Shown: positions 53,008 through 62,213, counted from the first letter of the stretch. The stretch is 64,000 bases of DNA from Verrucomicrobiota bacterium (GCA_025360015.1 JANYCZ010000016.1:100040-164039); one strand, 5' to 3'. Translations and numbers: made by a program. Notes: generated by a model not told the origin, from the sequence alone.

Positions 53008-54327
53008 CTATTTCGCCAGCGAAGCACACACGATTTCCTCGTCGTTGCGCATGAAAACGCACTGATTCGCGAAGGCAGGGTGTGACCACACCACGGCCCG
53101 GCGTGGATCGGTGGTGGTGGGCTTCAGCAGCTTGGCGCGGCTGATCTCCTCATAGCCTTTCGGCGTGAGATTGACCATGATGAGATCGCCCTGCTCGTTG
53201 GCGAGGAAGAAGTGCTTCTCATGCTTGATGAGAAAGGCGTTGGCCCAGCGGACGGGCTTGTCGCCACTGGTGGCGGCAAAGGTTTCCCACAGCCGCTCGC
53301 CGGTGTCCAGCTTCAGGCAGCGGAGCTGACCGTAGCTGCACACGCCGTAGATGTGACCGTTCTCAATGAAGGGCGTGCTGATGAGGCTGTGCAGCGTGTC
53401 GGTTTTGTTTTCGCTGAAGCTTTTGCCTTCCCATTGCAGCGTGGCTGATGGCTTGGCAGTGTCCAGTTTGAAGCATTTGGAACCGTTGTAAAATGAGCTG
53501 AGCAGGAGCAGATCTCCCGCAAGCCTTGGAGTGGCCACGGTGAGGCCGGCGCGAACCTCCCATGGATAAGACCAGAACACTTTTCCCGTGGCGGGATCGA
53601 GCGAGTTCACGGCCTGCGGATGCCAGAGGATGAGCTGTTTCGCACCACCAGCCTCGATCATCGTCGGCGGGCAGTAGCCGGGTTCGCGCGCATCCAGCGC
53701 ACGCCAGATTTCTTTGCCGCTGTCCTTGTCAAAGGCGACCGCCACACTGCCCGGTCCACCGCAGAGGCAGATCAGGCGCTGGCCATCGAGCAGCGGATGT
53801 CCGGCAAAGCCCCACATCGGCGTGCGTGCCCCGTATGCGGCTTTGAAATCGTGTGACCAGAGCACTTTGCCGTTTGCCGCATCGAGGCAGAATAGATTGC
53901 CCTCCGCGCCAAGCGTCCACACTTTGCCATCGCTGACGACGGGCGTGCAGCGCGGGCCGGTGGAGTAGCTCATGGTGTAGGTGCATTCGTAGCGGTGCTC
54001 CCAAATGAGCGCGCCCGATTTTGCATCCAGACATAACACGCGTTCGGTGCCGGGAATGACACCCCGCGCAAAGGCATTGCCCGGCACGCTGCTCTTCTCG
54101 GCCACCTGGCGGTCCATGAGATACACCCTGCCATTCACCACCGCCGGGCCGGTGTAGCCGCCGCCGATCTTCACGTGCCAGAGCACCTTGGGTCCGCCTG
54201 CTGGGAAGGCATCGATGATGCCTGACTCACGCCAGATGCCATCACGCTGGGGGCCGAGCCACTGCGGCCAGTCGTCGGCACGAAGAATGGCCGACAGCAG
54301 GCACAGGATGAAAACAGGAAAGCGCAT
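53008..54327 (-). CDS. Exported PQQ-like beta-propeller protein
   Basis: The product has 439 residues from the ATG at 54327 (signal peptide MRFPVFILCLLSAILRA). The mature start DDWPQWLGPQRDGIWRESG is the standard opening of the outer-membrane/PQQ-like repeat proteins abundant in Planctomycetes and Verrucomicrobia. Propeller blades recur, each with a strand pattern like VLCLDAKSGALIWEHRY, LFCLDAANGKVLWSHDF and KCFKLDTAKPSATLQWEG. PQQ ligands cannot be confirmed, so an enzymatic activity is not claimed. It converges with the M60 gene (18 bases) and is divergent from the lyase gene. Confidence 0.88.
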   Translation of the reverse strand: MRFPVFILCLLSAILRADDWPQWLGPQRDGIWRESGIIDAFPAGGPKVLWHVKIGGGYTGPAVVNGRVYLMDRQVAEKSSVPGNAFARGVIPGTERVLCLDAKSGALIWEHRYECTYTMSYSTGPRCTPVVSDGKVWTLGAEGNLFCLDAANGKVLWSHDFKAAYGARTPMWGFAGHPLLDGQRLICLCGGPGSVAVAFDKDSGKEIWRALDAREPGYCPPTMIEAGGAKQLILWHPQAVNSLDPATGKVFWSYPWEVRAGLTVATPRLAGDLLLLSSFYNGSKCFKLDTAKPSATLQWEGKSFSENKTDTLHSLISTPFIENGHIYGVCSYGQLRCLKLDTGERLWETFAATSGDKPVRWANAFLIKHEKHFFLANEQGDLIMVNLTPKGYEEISRAKLLKPTTTDPRRAVVWSHPAFANQCVFMRNDEEIVCASLAK

Positions 54328-54394
54328 GGACAAACAAACTCACCATCATGAATCATGTTGCAGAGGATTTGGCGTGTCGCAGGTTTGGAGCACT

Positions 54395-55321
54395 ATGCTG
54401 AACCTGCCCGACTCCCAACGCCTGCACAGCCTCGTCACGGCCACGCACACGCCCTTTCATGCCGATGGCTCGCTCAATCTCAAGGTGGTGGAAAAACAAA
54501 TGGAGTTCCTGCTCTCGAAAGGGGTATACACCGTTTTCATCGGTGGCAGCACCGGCGAAAGCCACTCGCTCACCTATGAAGAACGCCACCTCCTGGCCAA
54601 ATGCTGGATGGCAGTCACGAAAGGCACCGCCATGCGTGTGGTGGTGCATGTGGGGTCAAACTGCATCGCTGATGCGAAGGCGCTGGCAGAGCAGGCCGAA
54701 GAACTGGGCGCAGCAGCCATCGCCGCCCTGGCTCCCATGTACTTCAAGCCGAAGAACGTCGAGGTGCTGGTGGAGACGATGGCACAGATCGCTGCGGCAG
54801 CGCCTGACACCCCTTTTTACTACTATGACATTCCCTCGATGACTGGGGTGACTCTCTCGGTGCCCGATTTCCTGCAGCAGGCAGGCAAACGCATCCCGAA
54901 TCTGGCCGGTGTGAAATTTACCAATCCCGATCTCATGGCCTATCAATACTGCCTGCGTGCCGACGATGCCGCCTGGGATGTGCCCTTCGGCTGCGATGAG
55001 CACATGCTCGGGGCTTTGGCGATGGGTGCCAAGGGGGCTGTCGGCAGCGGTTTCAACTTCGCCGCCCCCATTTACCTACGCATGCTCGCCGCATTTGCAC
55101 AAAACGATTTTGCCGCGGCACGGCAGGAGCAGTTCCGCGGGGTGCAGATCATCAGCACGCTCGTTCGCTACGGCTACATGGGTGCCGCGAAAGCCGTGAT
55201 GGCGATGCTCGGCGTGGATGTCGGCCCCGCCCGCCTGCCCAACACCACACTCAGCGAGGCGCAAAAGGATGCGCTGCGGGGCGAACTCGAAGCCATGGGT
55301 TTCTTCGAGTGGGTGAAGTAA
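54395..55321 (+). CDS. Dihydrodipicolinate synthase superfamily lyase, N-acetylneuraminate-lyase-like
   Basis: The product has 308 residues from the ATG at 54395. It has the family phosphate/carboxylate loop GGSTGESHSL, a catalytic Tyr (Y144 in FYYYDIPSMTGV) and the Schiff-base Lys (K174 in AGVKFTNPDL). The pair YYYDIPSMTG and FTNPDL matches N-acetylneuraminate lyases better than DapA, where YNVPxRT is usual. It would split sialic acid into N-acetylmannosamine and pyruvate. No nanE, nanK or sialic acid transporter is identified, but an M60 peptidase and an MFS transporter are nearby. Its exact substrate is inferred. Confidence 0.82.
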   Translation: MLNLPDSQRLHSLVTATHTPFHADGSLNLKVVEKQMEFLLSKGVYTVFIGGSTGESHSLTYEERHLLAKCWMAVTKGTAMRVVVHVGSNCIADAKALAEQAEELGAAAIAALAPMYFKPKNVEVLVETMAQIAAAAPDTPFYYYDIPSMTGVTLSVPDFLQQAGKRIPNLAGVKFTNPDLMAYQYCLRADDAAWDVPFGCDEHMLGALAMGAKGAVGSGFNFAAPIYLRMLAAFAQNDFAAARQEQFRGVQIISTLVRYGYMGAAKAVMAMLGVDVGPARLPNTTLSEAQKDALRGELEAMGFFEWVK

Positions 55322-55327
55322 TGCTGA

Positions 55328-56254
55328 TCAGCGCGTCACCCGCAGCAACGGTGTCGGCAGGTGCTCGCTGGTGATCCAGAGCGTGCGGCTGTCGCTATCA
55401 TAGCAGACGCCTTCGACCTGCCGCAGCAGTTCGGGCTCGATGCGCACCGGTGGCTGCTGCAAAGCTGTGGCGAGCGGTTTGTCCTTTGGCAGCAGCCATT
55501 CATACAGGCTGCTGTAGGTGGCGACGGCCATGCGTGAGCCATCCGCTGCAAAACTGGCTCCGGTGGCCATGCAGTTGTCGTGCGGCCGTTTGCCGACGCG
55601 AATCAGGGCGGGGAAGGTCAGATCGATCACTTTTTCCAGCACCATGCTCACCTTGGGCTGCAACGGCTGCGGAAAAGCATAAAGAGCGCTTTTGCCATCC
55701 TCACTCTTGGTAAGGATGTAAAGACGCCCGGTCAATGGATGCCGAAGCAGGCTTTCGGCGTTGTGACTGCCATCGGGATAGTTCGCACGCCAGAGCTGTG
55801 GTGCGGCGGTTTCGGTCTCTGCCACGGGTTGGCCGGGAACGGTGATTTCAGGCTCGGGGATCTGATAAACCTGAATCGAGGAGCGGATGAAAAGATTGTC
55901 ACCAATGTCACCGACGAAGAGCGTTGGCATCCCCTTCTCGTCTTTGCCGGAGGCGATGTCCTCCCAGTCGAAGTTTGCAGCATCACGGATGCGCACCTTG
56001 GCGCGCGTTTTGCCGCTGCGGTCGATGGCAAAGACACAGGGCTCGCCGCCTGAATCGTTCACGGTCCAGAAAACCGAGGGATCGCGCCCGCTCAGCGCCA
56101 AACCGGAGCTTTCCTTGATGCGTTTGTCTTCCAGGATAGCGACTTGCTTGCTCGTGCTGGGCACCGGCTTTTCTGGCCACGCGCCCGCGCTCTGCCCGCA
56201 GCAGGTCGAAACCACGATGAGCGCGAGTGCCAACTGGAGCGGAACCGCCTTCAT
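55328..56254 (-). CDS. Exported beta-propeller-like protein of unknown function
   Basis: The product has 308 residues with a signal peptide (MKAVPLQLALALIVVSTCCGQ). Conserved-looking pieces are ESSGLALSGRDPSVFWTVND, NFDWEDIASGKD and LFVGDIGDN, found in a widespread family of exported proteins of propeller type without assigned enzyme activity. Acidic loops (DIGDN) suggest calcium binding. It precedes the amidase stop-to-start order on the same strand: the amidase gene ends at 56261, 6 bases upstream of this start, so both are probably co-transcribed. Confidence 0.75.
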   Translation of the reverse strand: MKAVPLQLALALIVVSTCCGQSAGAWPEKPVPSTSKQVAILEDKRIKESSGLALSGRDPSVFWTVNDSGGEPCVFAIDRSGKTRAKVRIRDAANFDWEDIASGKDEKGMPTLFVGDIGDNLFIRSSIQVYQIPEPEITVPGQPVAETETAAPQLWRANYPDGSHNAESLLRHPLTGRLYILTKSEDGKSALYAFPQPLQPKVSMVLEKVIDLTFPALIRVGKRPHDNCMATGASFAADGSRMAVATYSSLYEWLLPKDKPLATALQQPPVRIEPELLRQVEGVCYDSDSRTLWITSEHLPTPLLRVTR

Positions 56255-56260
56255 GATTTT

Positions 56261-56992
56261 TCAGCCCAGCGGCGTGGCCGGGCCTTGCAGCATGCGGTTG
56301 TAGTGAAACTGCACGCGGCCCTGAAACCACCGCCACGTTTGACCCGGTCGGCCATGCTCCAGCAGGAAATGCGGGCAGTCCTTGTGCAGGGGACTGACGC
56401 CGACACGGGGCCAGTGATAGTGCGGTACGACATGATCCAGCGGAATGTCATACGCACGCATGAGATACGCGGCGAGCCGCGCCGTGCGGTCAATGGTGAG
56501 GGCGAGGTCATTGCCCTGATGCTCGCACATCTCGATGCCGATGCTGTAGTTGTTGCCGACGCCGTCGAAATCAGCGTGCTCGCCTTGCTCCGTACAAGGC
56601 AGGTGCTGGATGGCGACATCATCCTGCACGGTGAAATGCCAGGTGAGGAAGCCGATGCGGTTGCCGCCCTTGCGCTTCGGCGCCTTCAAGGCACCGTTTT
56701 TCAGTGCCAGCGCATGCTGGTACGCATTGCCGGTGTAGTTCTGAGTGCTGTGAATGGTAATGTAGCGCGGCTTCATCGGCCGGTAGTAGCGGCGGCCCAC
56801 CGTGCCAGCGGGGATGATGTCGAGCTTGATGTGTGTTTCACCGAGCAACTGGTCCGGCGTCATGGCCCCGGGTGTCACCGGCGCAAAATGTGACTCCCAG
56901 CGTGCGACACGCGAACCGTCATAAGAGGTGGCGCAGGCCACGACGATGAAGGCAACCGTCAAAGGCAGGAAAAGAGCGACGTTTCTACGCAT
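56261..56992 (-). CDS. N-acetylmuramoyl-L-alanine amidase-like lipoprotein (Amidase_2)
   Basis: The product has 243 residues from the ATG at 56992, chosen for the lipoprotein signal (MRRNVALFLPLTVAFIVVAC, lipobox VVAC). The Amidase_2 fold spans about 75-225: YITIHSTQNY with the first zinc His, HFTVQDD, YSIGIEMCEHQG, VVPHYHWPR with the second zinc His and SPLHKDCPH with the zinc Cys. It should cleave the amide bond between muramic acid and the stem peptide, acting at the outer membrane or periplasm in wall recycling or remodelling. Confidence 0.9.
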   Translation of the reverse strand: MRRNVALFLPLTVAFIVVACATSYDGSRVARWESHFAPVTPGAMTPDQLLGETHIKLDIIPAGTVGRRYYRPMKPRYITIHSTQNYTGNAYQHALALKNGALKAPKRKGGNRIGFLTWHFTVQDDVAIQHLPCTEQGEHADFDGVGNNYSIGIEMCEHQGNDLALTIDRTARLAAYLMRAYDIPLDHVVPHYHWPRVGVSPLHKDCPHFLLEHGRPGQTWRWFQGRVQFHYNRMLQGPATPLG

Positions 56993-57034
56993 ATGATTGT
57001 TTAAAGGCCAATGGTCAAAATTCAATGCGCTTGT

Positions 57035-57187
57035 TCAGGCATCTTCATGCACAACGTACCTGCCGCGCGGTCCGGCCTCATCAAACTTCTCCCTCGGATC
57101 TGGATATAGGTGAAAGAACAGGCTCCCCTGCTGCGGCATGATTCCTGTGATTTCGGGATTGTCTTCCCCCTCCATGTCATTCAACAT
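57035..57187 (-). CDS. Possible small protein (50 residues)
   Basis: An ATG at 57187 opens 50 codons on the minus strand ending in RGRYVVHEDA. The composition is protein-like (many acidic residues, Pro, aromatics: GSLFFHLYPDPREKFDEAG). It lies upstream of the amidase on the same strand, in the 204-base space before the divergent MFS gene. No Shine-Dalgarno sequence or homologue is recognised; it may be spurious. Confidence 0.35.
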   Translation of the reverse strand: MLNDMEGEDNPEITGIMPQQGSLFFHLYPDPREKFDEAGPRGRYVVHEDA

Positions 57188-57196
57188 CCGCGCTTC

Positions 57197-58594
57197 ATGA
57201 GCACCCCCGCCACCTACAACCCGAACCTTCCTTGGTACAAGCAGCTTTCCAGTTACCATTGGTTTGTTTTCTTCGTCGCATCAGCGGCCTGGTGCTTCGA
57301 CTGCCTGGATCAGCAGCTCTTCATTCTCGCCCGTGACAATGCGGTCAAGGCGCTCTCCCCCGGCATGGATGCTCTGACGCAGGGCAAGATGAGCGGCTGG
57401 GCGATGAGCGTGTTCGTTGCAGGCTGGGCCACGGGCGGATTGTTCTTCGGTGCCATCGGTGACCGCATCGGACGAGCCAGGACGCTGGCGCTGACTGTTC
57501 TCATTTACTCGTTGTTCACCGGGCTGTCCTCGTTCGCCACCGACATGACCCAGTTCATGATTTATCGTGCGCTCACGGGTCTGGGAGTTGGCGGCGTGTT
57601 TGGCCTGGCGGTCGCCTTGGTGGCGGATGCGTTGCCGGAATTCGCACGGCCAAAAGCCCTGGGCCTGCTGCAGGCGCTGTCCGCCGTCGGCAATGTGACC
57701 GCAGGCTTGTGCGCCATGGCGCTGTCCGGCACCGATCCGATGGTCTCGTGGAAATACCTGTTCTGGATCGGCTCCATTCCGGCCTTCTTGTGCATCTTCA
57801 TCATGCTGCGTTTGAAAGAGCCCGAAAAATGGGTCGCGGCCAAAGCAGCCAGCAAGGAAGTCGGCGGCAAGGCCATGGGATCCTACACCAGCTTGTTTGG
57901 CGAGAAGCGCTGGCGTGTGCCGGCACTGATGGGCATGCTGCTTTGCGTGTCGGCTGTGGTTGGACTGTGGGGTGTCGGATTTTTCAGCAACAAACTCGTG
58001 GCCCCGGCCATCGCGAACGCACTGGCGGCTGACAATCTCAGCCCAGAAGAGATCGCCAAAGGCAAGCAATGGTGGGCCGCCGCCAATCTGATCGTGATGA
58101 ACCTCGGCGCTTTCTGCGGTATGACCGCTTTCAGCAAAGGAGCTCACCGCTTTGGCCGCAAACCCGTCTTTGCCACCGCTTTCATAGCTGCGTTCATTTC
58201 CACCATTTTCTTCTACCAGAACTTCAGCACCCGCGGTGACATCTGGATGAGCTTCGTAATGGGCTTCTGCCAGCTCGCCTTGTTCGCAGGCTTCGCCATT
58301 TATCTGCCTGAGCTGTTCCCCACGCGGCTCCGCAGCACTGGAGTGAGTTTCTGCTATAACGTCGGTCGTTTCATCGCGGCCAGCGGTCCGCTGACGCTCG
58401 GACAATTGCAGCTGCACTTGGGAACCAAGGCCGTCGCGGCGTTGCCAGCCAATGCTGACGCCGTCATGAAGGCCGCCGCCGAACTGGGCGCTTTCCGCAA
58501 TGCCGCATGTTATCTCAGCGGTGTGTTTCTCCTGGGACTGGTGGCGCTGATGTTCCTGCCGGAAACCAAGGGCCGCCCAATGCCGGAAGATTGA
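57197..58594 (+). CDS. MFS transporter
   Basis: The product has 465 residues from the ATG at 57197 and about 12 transmembrane helices. The family loop motif after TM2 is GAIGDRIGRARTLALTVL, repeated in weaker form after TM8 (SKGAHRFGRKPVFATAF); the GLGVGGVFGLAVALVADALP segment is typical of the sugar/aromatic-acid:H+ symporter groups. An insert of about 50 residues between TM6 and TM8 carries charged helices. It follows lyase, propeller and amidase genes, so sialic acid or amino sugar import is a reasonable inference. It is followed after 7 bases by a small gene and argA. Confidence 0.9.
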   Translation: MSTPATYNPNLPWYKQLSSYHWFVFFVASAAWCFDCLDQQLFILARDNAVKALSPGMDALTQGKMSGWAMSVFVAGWATGGLFFGAIGDRIGRARTLALTVLIYSLFTGLSSFATDMTQFMIYRALTGLGVGGVFGLAVALVADALPEFARPKALGLLQALSAVGNVTAGLCAMALSGTDPMVSWKYLFWIGSIPAFLCIFIMLRLKEPEKWVAAKAASKEVGGKAMGSYTSLFGEKRWRVPALMGMLLCVSAVVGLWGVGFFSNKLVAPAIANALAADNLSPEEIAKGKQWWAAANLIVMNLGAFCGMTAFSKGAHRFGRKPVFATAFIAAFISTIFFYQNFSTRGDIWMSFVMGFCQLALFAGFAIYLPELFPTRLRSTGVSFCYNVGRFIAASGPLTLGQLQLHLGTKAVAALPANADAVMKAAAELGAFRNAACYLSGVFLLGLVALMFLPETKGRPMPED

Positions 58595-58601
58595 TTACGT
58601 C

Positions 58602-58886
58602 ATGACCGTCGCCGAACTCAAAACTACCACTCAAGACGGGGCGGCGGCTGTTTCACCCGAAGCGCTCTCCCTCTGGCATGCCAAACAGGGCCACTGGGAG
58701 GATGCGCACAACATAGCCCAAGACATCCACACCAAGCTGGGTTCCTGGATTCATGCTCTGCTGCATCTGATCGAAGGCGACCAGTGGAATGCGGACTATT
58801 GGTTCGCGAAAGCCGGCAGGCCTTCGCACGGGCCGAAGGAGATCGACAAACTTTGGGACGAAATCGCTGTCGTTGTGCTATCTTGA
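58602..58886 (+). CDS. Conserved hypothetical small protein coupled to argA
   Basis: The product has 94 residues, soluble and helical, with aromatic-rich pieces LSLWHAKQGHWEDAH, LGSWIHALLHLIEGD and NADYWFAKAGRP. Similar short helical proteins are widespread in bacteria as hypothetical proteins (from memory); the pattern of two helical hairpins resembles a TPR-like unit. It starts 7 bases after the MFS stop, and its TGA overlaps the ATG of argA (TGATG), so translation is coupled. Function unknown. Confidence 0.8.
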   Translation: MTVAELKTTTQDGAAAVSPEALSLWHAKQGHWEDAHNIAQDIHTKLGSWIHALLHLIEGDQWNADYWFAKAGRPSHGPKEIDKLWDEIAVVVLS

Positions 58887-60211
58887 TGGTTCCAACAGTG
58901 AACAACGACCCCGCCAAACCCCAGCAGCGCTTCGAAGATTTGCGCGGCATCCTGCGCTACGTACCGCAATTTCGGCAGCGCATCTTTGTGATCGCCTTTG
59001 ATGGCGCGCTGATGACGCAGCCGGGCTTTGCCAGCCTGCTGCAGGACGTGGCGGTGCTGCAGTCGCTCAACATCGAGGTCGTGCTTGTGTTTGGCGCGCG
59101 CGAACAGGTGCGAATATTGGCGGAGAAGCGCGGCATCACACTCTACAATGACGACGGCATGGGGCGGACGGACGCCGCAGGCATCGAGATCGCCGTGGAT
59201 GCCATCATGCGGCAGTGCAGCGACCTGATGGCCGATCTGACAGCTCTCGAAATGCCTGTGGCCATTTCCAATGCGCTCGCGGTGCATCCGGCAGGAGTGA
59301 TTGACGGCATTGATCTCGAATTCACCGGCCGCATCGAGCGTGTGGATGAAGAATCGATCCGCGCGCTGCTCAAGGCCGATATCATCCCCATTATCCCGCC
59401 GCTTGGTTATGACGGCAAAGGGGCCACGCTGAGGCTGAACTCGGATGCGGTGGCGGTGGAAGTCGCCATCGCCCTGCAGGCGGCGAAAGTCATTTTCGTG
59501 GCCGAATCCGGCATCACGGCCGCTGACGGAGCCCGTTTGGAGCAGATTTCCGTCGCGGAAGCGAAGGAGATGCACAAGCGCAAGGATTCGAAGCATGACG
59601 TGAGCATGCTTTCCAAGCTGCGCTATGCCGCCCTGGCCTGCCAGGAAGGAGTGCCACGCGTACACATCGTCGATGGCACGCAGGATGAGGCGCTGCTGGC
59701 GGAACTCTTCTCCAATGAAGGCGTGGGCACGATGATCCATGCGGACGACTACCAGCAAATCCGCAAAGCCCGCGCCTCCGACGTCCCTGCCCTGCTCTCC
59801 ATGATGCAGCAGAGCGTGGACGATGCCGCACTGGTGCCGCGCACACGCGACCAAATTCAATCCAGAATCAAAGACTTCTTCGTGCTCGAGGTCGATGGCA
59901 ATCCCATTGGCTCCGTGGCGGTGCATGCCTATGAGGAGGACGGCAGAAAAATCGCCGAACTGGCCTGCCTGTTTGTGCGGCGCTCGCACAAAAACAAAAA
60001 CCACGGACGCAAGCTGGTGGCCTTTGCCGAAGAGCAGGCGCGGCAGCGGAACTGCGAAGTCATTGTGGCGCTCAGCACGCAGGCCTTTCGCTTCTTTGAG
60101 GAAAAAATGGGCTACACCGTGACTGAGCCTGATGCATTGCCGCTCAGCCGCCGTGAAAAGTACGACAAGAGCGGCCGAAACTCAAAGGTGCTCGTCAAGG
60201 CGCTGAAGTAG
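58886..60211 (+). CDS. argA: N-acetylglutamate synthase (amino-acid N-acetyltransferase)
   Basis: The product has 441 residues from the ATG at 58886, close to the 443 of E. coli ArgA. Residues about 1-280 form the amino-acid-kinase-like domain (YVPQFRQRIFVIAFDGALM, VLVFGAREQVRILAEKRG, IPIIPPLGYDGKG), which binds arginine for feedback control in this class. Residues about 290-435 are the GNAT domain (KARASDVPALLSMM, ELACLFVRRSHKNKNHGRKL, RFFEEKMGYTV). It catalyses the first step of arginine synthesis. Its end overlaps the convergent membrane-protein gene by 17 bases. Confidence 0.95.
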   Translation: MVPTVNNDPAKPQQRFEDLRGILRYVPQFRQRIFVIAFDGALMTQPGFASLLQDVAVLQSLNIEVVLVFGAREQVRILAEKRGITLYNDDGMGRTDAAGIEIAVDAIMRQCSDLMADLTALEMPVAISNALAVHPAGVIDGIDLEFTGRIERVDEESIRALLKADIIPIIPPLGYDGKGATLRLNSDAVAVEVAIALQAAKVIFVAESGITAADGARLEQISVAEAKEMHKRKDSKHDVSMLSKLRYAALACQEGVPRVHIVDGTQDEALLAELFSNEGVGTMIHADDYQQIRKARASDVPALLSMMQQSVDDAALVPRTRDQIQSRIKDFFVLEVDGNPIGSVAVHAYEEDGRKIAELACLFVRRSHKNKNHGRKLVAFAEEQARQRNCEVIVALSTQAFRFFEEKMGYTVTEPDALPLSRREKYDKSGRNSKVLVKALK

Positions 60212-60800
60212 TGCCGCTGTTAGGTTTAACACGTTCCACCTTGGAGTAGGCCAGCGCGGCTTCCGCGATGCCGATCGCCTTGTCCTGCAGCTTTTCGCCG
60301 ATGTAGCGCTGCTGAAAATCCACGCGGCATTTGCGGCCGTTCTTGGCGAAGGCCACCCAGAACTCCGTCGATTTGATGCGCTCCGCAGCGCTCGTCGCAT
60401 CAGACCACTCATAGCGGATGGATTCACCCCGCTTCACCTCATGCACCCCTTGCGCACTGAGCGTCACAGAGTAACCCATGCCCTGCAATCCCAGCCATGT
60501 GGCACCCGCACCGACCAGCAGCAGCACAACGCCCAGGGCGACAAATGGCACAATCACCTTGAGGCGGCCGAAGAAGCCCCCGTTGCCAAATTCCAGCGCA
60601 AAAAATTTAACCCTGTCATACATGACCTTCACCAGCACGAGAGCGGCGATGACCAGCAGCGGGCCGCCGCCAAGCAGGCCATAGATGTACATATCTCCGA
60701 CCATGAGCATGACGCCGTTGCCCGCGTCGCTGCCCTTGGTCAGGTAGGGGGAGAGGTCCAGAGAGCCCGTGATGTCAGAAAAGAAAGGCGGCAGATTCAT
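60195..60800 (-). CDS. Hypothetical membrane protein
   Basis: The product has 201 residues. Two hydrophobic helices (about 38-57 and 82-105) follow an N-terminal polar part; residues about 110-190 form a soluble domain rich in beta-prone and charged residues (YSVTLSAQGVHEVKRGESIR, FWVAFAKNGRKCRVDFQQ). It may be a PH-like or bacterial signalling domain facing the cytoplasm or periplasm, but no family is recognised. It is 42 bases downstream of thrC on the same strand. Confidence 0.7.
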   Translation of the reverse strand: MNLPPFFSDITGSLDLSPYLTKGSDAGNGVMLMVGDMYIYGLLGGGPLLVIAALVLVKVMYDRVKFFALEFGNGGFFGRLKVIVPFVALGVVLLLVGAGATWLGLQGMGYSVTLSAQGVHEVKRGESIRYEWSDATSAAERIKSTEFWVAFAKNGRKCRVDFQQRYIGEKLQDKAIGIAEAALAYSKVERVKPNSGTTSAP

Positions 60801-60842
60801 GAGGAGTCGTTTTGAGATTAAACCAAGCGGCTACCGTGCGCG

Positions 60843-62213
60843 TCAAGCCTGGGTTACGTGACTTGTTCGTTGCCGGATGAACTCCTGCACCGTCGCCACG
60901 TCCGCCGCCATCGGCCAGGTTTGCAGTGGTTTCGATTTCAACGCTTCGAGCGTTGGGTGCGTCGGCTCGCTGCCGGTCGCCCGTTGCACGACTTCGGGGA
61001 ATTTCGCCGGACTGGCGGTAGCCAGCACGACGCTGACGCGATCCTGCGCCATGTCCGTGAAGGCGCAGGCGGTATGCGGATCCAGCACATACTGCCAGTC
61101 CTTCCACATCTGCGCGATGACGCGGACGATGTGATCGTCATCCATGCGGGTGGACCGCAGCGTACTCTTGGGCAGTTCTATCTTGAATGGAGCGCCCAAT
61201 TTTATCTGCGCCATCACCTTACACACGCGCTCGGTGCTTTGATCAAGAATGTAGTAGAGGAAGCGCTCAAAGTTTGACGCGGCCTGGATGTCCATGCTTG
61301 GGGCATGGCTGGGATGCACGTCGCTCTGGCTGTATTCACCACTGCTGAAGAAGCGATGCAGAATGTCGTTGTGATTCGTCGCGACACGGAACCCGCCTGC
61401 GGGCATGCCCATTTGCTGCGCCATCCATCCGGCCAGCACGTTGCCGAAATTGCCTGTGGGCACGACGTACTCCGCTGTGGCACGAGCACTCTCCGGCAGT
61501 TTCAGGGAGGCCCAGATGTAGTACACGCACTGCGCCAGCACGCGGGCGATGTTGATCGAGTTCACGGCGGAGAGATTCACGGCCTTCGCGAAAGCGGTGT
61601 CTCCAAACGTCTCCTTCACCACGCGCTGGGCATCGTCAAAAGTGCCGGGCACAGGAATGGCGAAGACGTTGTCCGCCCCCGTGCAGGCCATCTGGCGCTC
61701 CTGGAGTGGTGCCACCCGACCATTCGGGTAGAGAATGAAAATCGTGATGCCATCGCGGCCCAGGCAGCCATGGATCGCCGCCGAGCCTGTATCGCCAGAG
61801 GTGGCGCCGAGCACGGACAGGTGTTTGCCAGTCTGCTCGACTTGACGCTTATACAGCAGGCCCAGCAGTTGCAACGCGAAGTCCTTGAAGGCCAGTGTCG
61901 GCCCGTGAAACAGCTCCAGCACGTAAGTCTTCTCCGTGATCTTCTTCAGCGGAGCCACGTCCGGTGAATCAAAACGCCGATACGCCTCCTCCGTGAGCTG
62001 ATGCCACTCCGCATTGCTGATCTCCGGCGCAAACAACGTGAAAAACTCTGCCGCGAGCTGGGAATAGGTCAGCTTCGACCACTCTGGCAGCTTGCCGGAG
62101 ATGTCCGGCAGTTTTTCGGGTAAAAAAAGTCCGCCATCCGGTGCCAGCCCGGCTTCAACGGCTTCAGAAAACGTATGCGGCTGCGTCTGGCCGCGGGTGG
62201 AGATATAGTGCAT
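60843..62213 (-). CDS. thrC: Threonine synthase
   Basis: The product has 456 residues from the ATG at 62213. It begins HYISTRGQ, then has the PLP-Lys segment LAFKDFALQLLG, SVLGATSGDTGSAAIHG, the NSINIARVLAQCVYY segment and PTGNFGNVLAGW, all of the fold-type II threonine synthase (the longer, E. coli-like class). It converts O-phosphohomoserine to threonine in the cytoplasm. An 8-base-pair hairpin lies 40 bases upstream; no leader peptide rich in Thr or Ile codons was found. Confidence 0.97.
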   Translation of the reverse strand: MHYISTRGQTQPHTFSEAVEAGLAPDGGLFLPEKLPDISGKLPEWSKLTYSQLAAEFFTLFAPEISNAEWHQLTEEAYRRFDSPDVAPLKKITEKTYVLELFHGPTLAFKDFALQLLGLLYKRQVEQTGKHLSVLGATSGDTGSAAIHGCLGRDGITIFILYPNGRVAPLQERQMACTGADNVFAIPVPGTFDDAQRVVKETFGDTAFAKAVNLSAVNSINIARVLAQCVYYIWASLKLPESARATAEYVVPTGNFGNVLAGWMAQQMGMPAGGFRVATNHNDILHRFFSSGEYSQSDVHPSHAPSMDIQAASNFERFLYYILDQSTERVCKVMAQIKLGAPFKIELPKSTLRSTRMDDDHIVRVIAQMWKDWQYVLDPHTACAFTDMAQDRVSVVLATASPAKFPEVVQRATGSEPTHPTLEALKSKPLQTWPMAADVATVQEFIRQRTSHVTQA

